NCBI GenBank assembly: GCA_964468405.1
Contig: CAYXTC010000023.1
Location: 1 to 7,766, forward strand
DNA from: CAYXTC01 sp964468405
GTDB taxonomy: Bacteria; Patescibacteriota; Minisyncoccia; Minisyncoccales; GWA2-38-27
Direction: 5' to 3'
Length of the DNA: 7,766 nt
In this document: piece by piece, positions 1 to 4,684 of the stretch
Position numbering within the stretch: position 1 is the first letter of the stretch
How the letters are laid out: the number at the start of each line of letters is the position of its first letter
Program-made: the position numbers and the translations under genes
Notes under the pieces: generated by a model
Told to the model about the DNA's origin: nothing
The model's database searches: none
What the model saw: only the letters and a program-made list of their open reading frames with translations

Positions 1-120
1 ATCAGCGTCGGGATTTTCGCGGAAAAAAGTTCGGATTTTATTCAAGACAGACAGCACGCTACTATATTCTCGTTTTTCCGTCTCGTTTTGCGCCTCGTCC
101 GAATTGGGCATAGTTTTCAT
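1..120 (-). CDS. Possible 5' part of an unknown protein, cut by the window edge
   Basis: Read on the minus strand, an ATG at 120-118 opens a frame that stays open for 40 codons to the window edge. It starts MKTMPNSDEAQNE and continues through a hydrophilic stretch to LNKIRTFFRENPDAD. A second ATG lies three codons in. No strong Shine-Dalgarno is visible, only a weak TTAGAG just upstream. The reading is plausible because the gene would be divergent from the toxin-antitoxin operon, sharing the 121-244 intergenic space. I do not recognise the protein, and 40 open codons can occur by chance, so this is a tentative call. Confidence 0.4.
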   Translation of the reverse strand, partial: MKTMPNSDEAQNETEKREYSSVLSVLNKIRTFFRENPDAD

Positions 121-153
121 ATGCTCTAAGATTAACAGAAAAGTGCAAAAAGC

Positions 154-163
154 ATGTATACAT
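154..163. promoter_or_regulatory. Perfect 10-bp palindrome, possible operator
   Basis: ATGTATACAT is a perfect palindrome between the possible minus-strand gene and the toxin-antitoxin promoter. Its TGTATA core resembles the TGTAC(A/G) cores downstream. It could be an additional or degenerate binding site for the antitoxin or for another dimeric repressor. It may also be chance in AT-rich DNA. Confidence 0.25.
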
Positions 164-175
164 TACCCGCGACTA

Positions 176-205
176 TTGACAGCCATCTATGATGTACGCT
201 ATAAT
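176..205 (+). promoter_or_regulatory. Consensus sigma-70-type promoter of the toxin-antitoxin operon
   Basis: The -35 box TTGACA (176-181) and -10 box TATAAT (200-205) both match consensus exactly, with an 18-bp spacer. Transcription would start near 212, leaving a leader of about 33 nt before the antitoxin ATG at 245. The -10 box overlaps the proposed operator, as expected for an autoregulated toxin-antitoxin module. No strong Shine-Dalgarno precedes the antitoxin. Confidence 0.85.
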
Positions 206-210
206 GTACA
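193..210. promoter_or_regulatory. Candidate Phd/YefM operator with two TGTAC(A/G) cores
   Basis: TGTACG (193-198) and TGTACA (205-210) flank and overlap the -10 box, with centres 12 bp apart. From memory, the E. coli yefM-yoeB operator also has two palindromes with TGTACA cores and a 12-bp centre-to-centre distance. The neighbouring antitoxin is of the same family, so autorepression here is a well-supported inference, but binding is not shown. Confidence 0.6.
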
Positions 211-244
211 TAGAAAGATTAATTGACTAATTAATTAAAAATAT

Positions 245-538
245 ATGGACGCAAAAACAACCTTGTCGATTTCGGAGGCAAGAAAAAAGATATTTAAGAT
301 CGCCGAGAGGGTTCAAAAACCTTCCACCTATTACACCTTAACCGAAAAAGGCAAGCCAAAGGCAGTGGTGTTGTCTGCTGAAGAATTTGAATCTTGGCAA
401 GAAACCATGGAAGTCAATCGTATTTTTCCGAGCCTAGAAAAAGACATTAAAGTTGCCGAGCAAGATCTCAAAAAAAGAAAGTGCGCTACCCTTGAGGATG
501 TATTGGCAAGGGAAGGATTTGTTTTAGCCAAAAAGTAA
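245..538 (+). CDS. Phd/YefM-family antitoxin
   Basis: 97-residue antitoxin of a type II toxin-antitoxin pair. It would bind and neutralise the toxin encoded 2 bp downstream and repress its own promoter. The N-terminal half (about residues 5-55, with SISEARKKIFKIAERV and the TEKGKPKAVVLSAEEFESW stretch) has the Phd/YefM DNA-binding pattern: a short strand, a helix, then the 'GKPKAVVLS..EF' block. The C-terminal part (about 58-97) is charged and lysine-rich, as expected for the flexible toxin-binding tail. Length is typical of the family (80-100). It lies behind a consensus promoter with candidate operator cores, and the ATG at 245 is the only good start. Assignment to the family is firm; the exact subfamily name is not. 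Confidence 0.88.
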   Translation: MDAKTTLSISEARKKIFKIAERVQKPSTYYTLTEKGKPKAVVLSAEEFESWQETMEVNRIFPSLEKDIKVAEQDLKKRKCATLEDVLAREGFVLAKK

Positions 539-540
539 TT

Positions 541-792
541 ATGTATAGGATAGTTTTATCGAGGATCGCAGAAAAAGATTTGCAGAATGTGGATAAAGAG
601 AATAAGCCGCGGATCTTCGCGGCCTTATTTGATTTAAGAAAAGATCCGCATTTAGGGAAAAAGCTTAAGGGCAAATTCAGCGAATGTTATTCTTTACGGA
701 TCAGTCAGTACCGTATTATTTATAAAATTTATAAAAAACAATTAACCATCCTCATAATTCGTGTCGGCCCCCGCCAAGGAGCTTATAAATAA
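541..792 (+). CDS. RelE/ParE-family toxin
   Basis: 83-residue toxin, most likely a RelE/ParE-fold protein; RelE-type members cleave mRNA on the ribosome. Visible family features are the N-terminal strand and helix (YRIVLSRIAEKDLQNVD), the middle block with DPHLGKKLKG, the strand SLRISQYRIIYKI (51-63), and a C-terminal strand ending in IIRVGPRQGAYK, where R74, R78 and Y82 sit at the positions where RelE toxins usually carry catalytic basic and aromatic residues. The start codon is 2 bp after the antitoxin stop, so the two are translationally coupled. Length fits the family. mRNA-cleaving RelE versus gyrase-poisoning ParE cannot be settled from sequence alone; the strong RxxxYRIIY pattern favours RelE. 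Confidence 0.87.
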   Translation: MYRIVLSRIAEKDLQNVDKENKPRIFAALFDLRKDPHLGKKLKGKFSECYSLRISQYRIIYKIYKKQLTILIIRVGPRQGAYK

Positions 793-803
793 TTTTAGCC
801 TCG

Positions 804-1072
804 ATGCCAGACGCAATACCTCCATCAGTTAAAAGAAAGGCGATGGAGAAGTTTAACGAAAAACTGAAGGAATCCGATGCAATTTTAGTAATGAATTATA
901 CAAAAGATGATAAGGAAAACTATATTGGAGCAAACACGCTTATGGAAATAGGAATGGCGTTTATTCTTCAAAAAAAGATTTTTATTTTAAATCCAAGTCC
1001 AGAATCCGTAGGGATGAATTAGAAGCGATTGAGGTTCAATTTCTAAATGGAGATTTGACTAAAATCGCTTAA
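804..1072 (+). pseudogene. Truncated and frameshifted nucleoside 2-deoxyribosyltransferase-like relic
   Basis: The frame from 804 gives 72 residues ending in a TAG at 1020-1022. It contains SDAILVMNY, GANTLMEIGMAF and KKIFILNPSPE, the core of an uncharacterised nucleoside 2-deoxyribosyltransferase-like family. The rest of that family's pattern (RRDELEAIEVQFLNGDLTKIA, then TAA at 1070-1072) continues in another frame from about 1007, so a one-base indel lies near 1004-1012. Family members as I remember them also have some 60-80 N-terminal residues (a 'KIAITGSI..' nucleotide-fold start) that are absent here, because the frame is closed by a stop at 786-788. The gene is therefore broken at both ends. 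It follows the toxin by 11 bp with no visible promoter or Shine-Dalgarno. A sequencing error could explain the frameshift but not the missing N terminus. Confidence 0.65.
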
Positions 1073-1141
1073 TTAAACCAAACTTTTGACGCCGGGAGAA
1101 AGATTTGGGATGTAAAATTAGCTTGGATTCTTGATAAGGTA

Positions 1142-1177
1142 GGTTCTAACAGACTCTACACTCCGCAGCCATATTGA
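1142..1177. repeat. Imperfect 36-bp intergenic repeat, copy 1
   Basis: This stretch aligns without gaps to 2430-2465 with 26 of 36 bases identical, including the 8-mers GGTTCTAA and CCGCAGCC at the same spacing. Both copies are intergenic. The role is unknown and chance similarity is possible. Confidence 0.3.
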
Positions 1178-1201
1178 CAATGCCACTAAATATGGTATTA
1201 T
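1174..1201 (+). promoter_or_regulatory. Probable promoter of the 1264-1683 gene
   Basis: A consensus -35 TTGACA (1174-1179) is followed after 16 bp by TATTAT (1196-1201). Transcription would begin near 1208, about 55 nt before the ATG at 1264. The spacer is one base short of optimal. Confidence 0.6.
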
Positions 1202-1248
1202 TTTATATCTGCACATTTAATAAAATAAGAGAAACAAAGAGAGATACG

Positions 1249-1256
1249 AAGGAGGT
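1249..1256 (+). promoter_or_regulatory. Strong Shine-Dalgarno that fixes the start at 1264
   Basis: AAGGAGGT lies 7 nt before the ATG at 1264. It is the strongest ribosome binding site in the window and decides against a TTG at 1174, which is part of the -35 box. Confidence 0.88.
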
Positions 1257-1263
1257 TTTAAAA

Positions 1264-1683
1264 ATGGAAACAATTGTAATACCAGAGTTACCGACTCAAG
1301 CGGGAAAAGCGCAGCTTCGGTATGGTAATTTTTCCCCACCGTTTATTGAAGGTACAACTATAAATCTTCCTATTTCTCGCAGCTGGTTATGGCTTGATGA
1401 AGTTGTAGAAATAGGGACGATGAAAGAAGGGAAGACGTTCCTTGTTGAAATACGTCGAGGAGACGATAGGGGCGATACCTTTTTCGTTAAGTGTTGGTAT
1501 GGAGGAGAAGATGAGAACGGAGAAGTATTTTTGCGAGAGATAATTTTTTCTCCCGAACCCCTTGATCGTTTCTCATATACTTTTACTCCCTTGTACCACT
1601 TAAAAATATGGGGAGAAAATGATTATTTTTTGCAGAAATGGCTTGGACGTTTCCCGAGCGGCAAGAGGGATATTCATCGGTGA
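1264..1683 (+). CDS. Unrecognised 139-residue protein
   Basis: I do not recognise this protein. It begins METIVIPELPTQAGKAQLRYG and has no signal peptide or membrane segment, so it is probably cytoplasmic. It is rich in aromatic and acidic residues with alternating short hydrophobic strands: SRSWLWLDEVVEIG, TFLVEIRRG, DTFFVKCWYGGED, EVFLREIIF, FSYTFTPLYHLKIWG. This suggests an all-beta or alpha-beta fold. The C terminus is basic (KWLGRFPSGKRDIHR). The in-frame extension upstream to a TTG at 1174 is rejected because the ATG at 1264 has a near-perfect Shine-Dalgarno. It appears to be a single-gene unit with its own promoter and a terminator about 80 bp downstream. Coding is supported by the ribosome binding site, the clean frame and the convergent-gene layout; the function is unknown. 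Confidence 0.75.
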   Translation: METIVIPELPTQAGKAQLRYGNFSPPFIEGTTINLPISRSWLWLDEVVEIGTMKEGKTFLVEIRRGDDRGDTFFVKCWYGGEDENGEVFLREIIFSPEPLDRFSYTFTPLYHLKIWGENDYFLQKWLGRFPSGKRDIHR

Positions 1684-1726
1684 TAGAAGAGAATCTATCA
1701 GAAATATCCTTCAATGACAAAAGGAT
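1681..1726 (+). other. Two hairpins at and after the stop codon of the 1264-1683 gene
   Basis: TGATAGA (1681-1687) pairs perfectly with TCTATCA (1694-1700) around a 6-nt loop, and this stem contains the stop codon. ATCCTT (1706-1711) pairs with AAGGAT (1721-1726). GGATTC (1723-1728) could instead pair with a GAATCC near 1753, so the structures may compete. They lie just upstream of the strong terminator at 1761-1812 and could form a structured 3' end that stabilises the mRNA. Confidence 0.4.
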
Positions 1727-1760
1727 TCTTTAGTCATGGAGAAGAATATGGGGAATCCAT

Positions 1761-1812
1761 AAAAGTCCCCCTTGATGAAACTCTTTTGAGTGGATTCGAG
1801 GGGGGTTTTCTT
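1761..1812. terminator. Bidirectional intrinsic terminator between convergent genes
   Basis: CCCCCTTGA (1767-1775) pairs with TTCGAGGGGG (1796-1804, one G-T pair), and the stem extends outwards through AAAG/TTTT pairs. Inside it a small ACTC-TTTT-GAGT hairpin forms. On the plus strand the stem is followed by TTTTCTT; on the minus strand by CTTTTATGG. It can end both the 1264-1683 and the 1848-2369 transcripts. Confidence 0.75.
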
Positions 1813-1847
1813 AAAAATAAGATAAAAAAAATAAAAAACTTATTAAA

Positions 1848-2369
1848 TTAAATCTTCCTACTATCATAAGCCCAATGCAAAAGTGCCTGCCTTTGTTTTT
1901 TTCTGCAAGCTAGATCTTTTACCCTGCAGTTCTTCTTAATTTGACCAATATGTCTTCTTATTTGCTTCCATCTTTTTATCTGTTTTTTATCGTCTTCATG
2001 TCTTCTTCCCAAGTAATACCGGCAATACCACTGAAACCATCCCCGCGGATCATCTTTGTGTATCCATCCCTTTTTTCTCCAAACAGAGAGTGGTTGGCTG
2101 GCGTTTACTCCAAAAAAATTTAAACTAGCTTCGTGATTATAATTTTCTTTTTTTTGAAATTTTGCCTTATCAAACCAATTTTTCGGAAATTCTTTAACGC
2201 AATCTCTCATGTAGACACCTCCAAACACCCCAAGCTCTAACATTTTTTTTGGAGTTAGTTCTGGTTTAAAATTTATTTGAAAATTCCTTCCTGTTGGTTG
2301 TGAGAGTTCATATACATATCTCTTCTGCATTTTGTCGTTTACAAAAACCTTTTTTTTATATCCCTGCAT
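1848..2369 (-). CDS. Conserved protein of unknown function, W/Y/R-rich family
   Basis: 173 residues, very basic, no signal peptide or membrane segment. The N-terminal third has KPELTPKKMLELGVFGGVYMRDCVKEFPKNWF (about 35-66). The core carries LSVWRKKGWI, DDPRGWFQWYCRYYLGRRHEDDKKQIKRW, a helical RRHIGQIKKNC, and a C-terminal RKKQRQALLHWAYDSRKI. I remember this pattern (GWFQWYCR(Y/F)Y.GRR..DD..QI.RW, then RQ.LLHW.Y) from unnamed proteins of CPR bacteria and also of fungi and plants, without a known function. The many conserved W, R and K suggest nucleic acid binding, which is inference only. Start at 2369 is chosen because homologs as I recall them also begin with a KVFVNDKMQK-like stretch; no Shine-Dalgarno precedes it, and a second ATG lies at codon 14. 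It ends in the bidirectional terminator. No clear promoter was found. Confidence 0.85.
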   Translation of the reverse strand: MQGYKKKVFVNDKMQKRYVYELSQPTGRNFQINFKPELTPKKMLELGVFGGVYMRDCVKEFPKNWFDKAKFQKKENYNHEASLNFFGVNASQPLSVWRKKGWIHKDDPRGWFQWYCRYYLGRRHEDDKKQIKRWKQIRRHIGQIKKNCRVKDLACRKKQRQALLHWAYDSRKI

Positions 2370-2429
2370 AAATTTAAGTTTTTTATTTATTTTATCTTAT
2401 TCTATCAAAAAAACACCTTAATTAAAAAA

Positions 2430-2465
2430 GGTTCTAATATCGTCCACGACCCGCAGCCGTTTTGA
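2430..2465. repeat. Imperfect 36-bp intergenic repeat, copy 2
   Basis: Partner of 1142-1177 (26 of 36 identical, ungapped). It lies between the 1848-2369 gene and the terminator of the gene upstream of it. The locally high GC of the CCACGACCCGCAGCC part stands out in very AT-rich surroundings. Confidence 0.3.
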
Positions 2466-2494
2466 AAAACTTTTCTAATAAATTTGTTTAACAA

Positions 2495-2527
2495 ACAAAA
2501 AAGAAAGCAGCTATTCACTGCTTTCTT
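2495..2527 (-). terminator. Intrinsic terminator of the peptidoglycan-binding protein gene
   Basis: AAGAAAGCAG (2501-2510) and CTGCTTTCTT (2518-2527) form a perfect 10-bp stem with a 7-nt loop. Read on the minus strand, the stem runs into TTTTTTG. It begins about 20 bp after the TAG at 2548-2550, which supports that stop as the true end of the upstream gene. Confidence 0.9.
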
Positions 2528-2547
2528 CTTTGTCAATAATTATTTTT

Positions 2548-3443
2548 CTACAATTCTTTTAAGATTTCTGTAATCATGGAAACAATCTCTGATATGGAAG
2601 CTAGGCGACTTTCCATCTCTTGCAAGAAAGAAACCTCTGCGCATACAGGAAAAGTAGCTCTTGTTCCTGCAACATACTGAGCAATGTACATTGAGTNNNN
2701 NNNNNNNNNNNNNNNNNNNNNNNNNNNNNNNNNNNNNNNNNNNNNNNNNNNNNNNNNNNNNNNNNNNNNNNNNNNNNNNNNNNNNNNNNNNNNNNNTAGC
2801 TTTTCGATACCGGATTCCAGGAATAGACGACGGATATTGAGCATCCGGCAGTTTCCATCTCCGATATGTCTATTCCTTCTTCTACAGAGGGGGAGAAAAG
2901 GTTCCAGCCTTTCTGGAAAGAAACGGGATTGTCAAATTCGTCAGATTCTTCCTCAACTGATTCTGTGGTAGACGGTTGAGAAGTTTCTTTTTCATTATTA
3001 CAACCGTAAAGCTCATTTAATTTAGCGATAGTGGTCATACCGACATACCCTGTTCCTTTTGTTAGGTTCCAAAAAGAGAGAACATCCTCTTTATATTTTT
3101 CCTGGAAATTAATAACGGCCTTTAAGGTATTTGTATCAAAATTTCCGCTAATTGTTCCTTGATGAAAACCTTCTTTTTGCAAGGCTTTTTGTAAAGCGGT
3201 GACATCGTTTCCGGAATTCCCATAGCTTAAATTGTTCTTAAAATTATAACACCATGCTTGATCATTATCTGTTTCTGTTTGGTCCATTTGATAGAGTTGC
3301 TGTTGAAGTTGAGATATTTGCTCCATTAACTGATTTATTCTATTTTTAAGTTCTGAAGCGGTTAATGCGTCTGTTGGATTGGGGAATAAGAATATAGATA
3401 AAGATATTAATAAAGAGGTTGTAAGAATTATTTTTTTATTCAT
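2548..3443 (-). CDS. Secreted protein with peptidoglycan-binding domain, interrupted by assembly gap
   Basis: The 215 residues before the gap show a signal peptide (1-26, lysines then a hydrophobic core, likely cut after TDA), a glutamine-rich coiled coil (about 30-55), and a PG_binding_1-type domain (about 65-148: GNSGNDVTALQKALQKEGF, TISGNFDTNTLKAVINFQEKY, LTKGTGYVGMTTIAKLNELYGC) framed by C65 and C148, which could pair. An acidic linker (150-172) and a GWNLFSP segment (from about 178) follow. The protein would be exported and bind the cell wall. After the 100 N, reading straight through gives a 31-residue tail with low protein character ending at 2601. The other frame gives an amphipathic helix (EVSFLQEMESRLASISEIVSMITEILKEL) ending at 2548, close to the terminator, and I take that as the real C terminus. 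The true gap length and the missing middle are unknown. Confidence 0.75.
2697..2796. other. Assembly gap (100 N)
   Basis: Exactly 100 undetermined bases inside the peptidoglycan-binding protein gene. A round 100 is a common placeholder for a gap of unknown size, so the coding frame cannot be carried across it. Confidence 0.97.
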
Positions 3444-3448
3444 ATTTT

Positions 3449-3465
3449 TTGCTGAAAAACAGCAA
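3449..3465 (-). promoter_or_regulatory. Small hairpin in the leader just before the start codon
   Basis: Read on the minus strand, TTGCTG, a loop of five T and CAGCAA form a 6-bp hairpin that ends 5 nt before the ATG at 3443. It occupies the place of the ribosome binding site, and no Shine-Dalgarno is visible. It could modulate translation or simply position the AAAAAT spacer. Confidence 0.4.
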
Positions 3466-3493
3466 TTAATTATAATATAATTCGACTTTATTA

Positions 3494-3522
3494 ATTATAT
3501 ATAATAATTTTAATTTTTACAA
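3494..3522 (-). promoter_or_regulatory. Promoter of the peptidoglycan-binding protein gene
   Basis: On the minus strand, -35 TTGTAA (3522-3517) and -10 TATAAT (3499-3494) are separated by 17 bp. Transcription would begin near 3487, giving a leader of about 43 nt that contains the small hairpin. The surroundings are extremely AT-rich, which raises the chance of a false -10, but the spacing is ideal. Confidence 0.6.
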
Positions 3523-3590
3523 ACTTATATTTGGAAAAATTAAAGCTGCGTTCTAAAAATTCAGGATAAGAACATATATAATATCTTGGG

Positions 3591-3629
3591 CTAAAAAATA
3601 AAAGCGCTTCTTTTTATTAAAGCGCTTTT
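3591..3629 (-). terminator. Intrinsic terminator of pdxS
   Basis: AAAAGCGCTT (3600-3609) and AAGCGCTTTT (3620-3629) form a perfect 10-bp stem with a 10-nt loop. On the minus strand it is followed by TATTTTTT. It begins 8 bp after the pdxS stop codon. Confidence 0.92.
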
Positions 3630-3637
3630 GGTTTGGA

Positions 3638-4513
3638 TCAACGGTCAGCCAATCTCTGATCTTTAGGCATGGTTTGGATATCCAGGCCGGGCATAGCTTC
3701 GCGCAAGCCAACTGAAACTTCGGCCAAAATTTCCGGATTATCATAATAGGTTACCGCTTTGACAATCGCTTTAGCTCTGGCTTCCGGCTCTTTTGACTTA
3801 AAAATTCCCGATCCCACAAATACGCCTTCGGCTCCCAACTGCATCATCAAAGCAGCGTCAGCTGGCGTAGCTATACCTCCGGCTGCGTAGTTAACTACCG
3901 GCAGCTTGCCCAATTCTTTTACTTCCTGAACCAGCTTAAGGGAAATGCCCAGTGCTTTGGCTTCGGAAGTCAATTCATCTTCTGGCATGTTCTGGATCTT
4001 GCGAATTTCGTCCAGCACTTTTCTCATGTGCCTGACAGCTTCCACCACGTTGCCCGTGCCAGCTTCCCCTTTGGTGCGAATCATGGCAGCTCCCTCGCCA
4101 ACGCGGCGCAATGCTTCCCCGAGATCCCGGCAGCCGCAGACGAAAGGAATTTTGAAATCGTGCTTCCAGACGTGATGTTCTTCGTCGGCGGGAGTAAGTA
4201 CCTCTGATTCGTCGATATAGTCCACGCCCAGGGCTTCTAGAATCCTGGCTTCCATAAAATGTCCTATGCGACATTTAGCCATCACCGGAATGGATACCAC
4301 TCCCATGATCTGCTTGATAACGGCGGGATCGGCCATCCGGGCCACTCCGCCTGCCGCCCTGATATCCGCTGGCACTCTTTCCAAAGCCATAACGGCACAG
4401 GCTCCTGCTTCCTCGGCAATCTTGGCTTGCTTCGGCGTAACTACGTCCATAATTACTCCGCCTTTTAGTGTTTGGGCCAATCCTGTCTTTACTTTCCATG
4501 TTCCAATTTCCAT
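3638..4513 (-). CDS. pdxS: Pyridoxal 5'-phosphate synthase, lyase/synthase subunit PdxS
   Basis: 291 residues, full length for PdxS (SNZ/Pdx1 family, usually about 290-295). The enzyme makes the cofactor PLP in the cytoplasm from ribose 5-phosphate, glyceraldehyde 3-phosphate and ammonia by the DXP-independent route; the ammonia normally comes from the glutaminase PdxT. The (beta-alpha)8 signatures are clear: GGVIMDVV with D23, ALERVPADIR, PVMAKCRIGH with K80 (the Schiff-base lysine, K81 in B. subtilis), DYIDESEVLTPAD, MIRTKGEAGTGN with K148 (second catalytic lysine, K149 in B. subtilis), and the phosphate-binding NYAAGGIATPADAALMMQLGAEGVFVGSGIF. The start at 4513 has AAGGAG (4527-4522) 8 nt upstream. 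It is a single-gene unit with its own promoter and terminator, and no pdxT lies in the window. All key residues are present, so it should be active. Confidence 0.97.
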   Translation of the reverse strand: MEIGTWKVKTGLAQTLKGGVIMDVVTPKQAKIAEEAGACAVMALERVPADIRAAGGVARMADPAVIKQIMGVVSIPVMAKCRIGHFMEARILEALGVDYIDESEVLTPADEEHHVWKHDFKIPFVCGCRDLGEALRRVGEGAAMIRTKGEAGTGNVVEAVRHMRKVLDEIRKIQNMPEDELTSEAKALGISLKLVQEVKELGKLPVVNYAAGGIATPADAALMMQLGAEGVFVGSGIFKSKEPEARAKAIVKAVTYYDNPEILAEVSVGLREAMPGLDIQTMPKDQRLADR

Positions 4514-4545
4514 TTCTCCATCTCCTTTTTAATGTACTCTGGGAT

Positions 4546-4575
4546 ATAATACAATGTAAACCGAATCTATGTCAA
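4546..4575 (-). promoter_or_regulatory. Promoter of pdxS
   Basis: On the minus strand, consensus -35 TTGACA (4575-4570) is followed after 18 bp by TATTAT (4551-4546), placing the start of transcription near 4539 and the ribosome binding site at 4527-4522. It stands back to back with the helicase promoter, with 16 bp between the two -35 boxes. Confidence 0.8.
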
Positions 4576-4591
4576 CATCGGGAACAAAGTA

Positions 4592-4620
4592 TTGACAGAT
4601 TGTTTATTTTAATATATACT
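4592..4620 (+). promoter_or_regulatory. Promoter of the helicase-typA operon
   Basis: -35 TTGACA (4592-4597) and -10 TATACT (4615-4620) are separated by the ideal 17 bp. Transcription would begin near 4627, giving a leader of about 105 nt before the helicase ATG. It is among the strongest-looking promoters in the window. Confidence 0.85.
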
Positions 4621-4663
4621 TGAAAAGTAATTGAATCTCATAGCTTATCTCAAAAGGATCTAC

Positions 4664-4684
4664 GAGACCAACCGGTCTTTTTTT
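4664..4684 (+). terminator. Terminator-like hairpin in the helicase leader, possible attenuator
   Basis: GAGACC (4664-4669) pairs with GGTCTT (4674-4679, last pair G-T) around the loop AACC, and the stem runs into seven T (4678-4684). It lies between the promoter and the helicase start, so a transcript stopping here would be only about 57 nt long. This suggests conditional termination. The stem is short (5 Watson-Crick pairs plus one wobble), so its efficiency is uncertain. Confidence 0.55.

Noticed and set aside
1100..1175. tRNA-like look on the minus strand (GTTAGAACC, then CCTACCTTATCAAG)
   Set aside because: The anticodon stem does not pair (CTACC against GAATC) and no acceptor or T arm can be built.
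1174..1263. In-frame TTG start extending the 1264-1683 protein by 30 residues
   Set aside because: The TTG is part of a consensus -35 box, the extension has no ribosome binding site, and the ATG at 1264 has AAGGAGGT 7 nt upstream.
1941..2123. Plus-strand 60-codon frame with hydrophobic N terminus
   Set aside because: It is antisense to the conserved 1848-2369 gene; the apparent hydrophobicity comes from complementing lysine-rich codons.
2470..2500. TTTGTTTAACAAA inverted repeat as an operator
   Set aside because: It is very AT-rich, lies in the tail of the terminator, and has no promoter nearby that it could control.
2684..2971. Plus-strand open frame across the N run
   Set aside because: It is open only because N codons hide stops; it is antisense to the clear peptidoglycan-binding protein gene and has no protein character.
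3945..4532. Several open frames on the plus strand and in other minus frames over pdxS
   Set aside because: They are shadows of the pdxS coding sequence; PdxS motifs cover the whole region in one frame.
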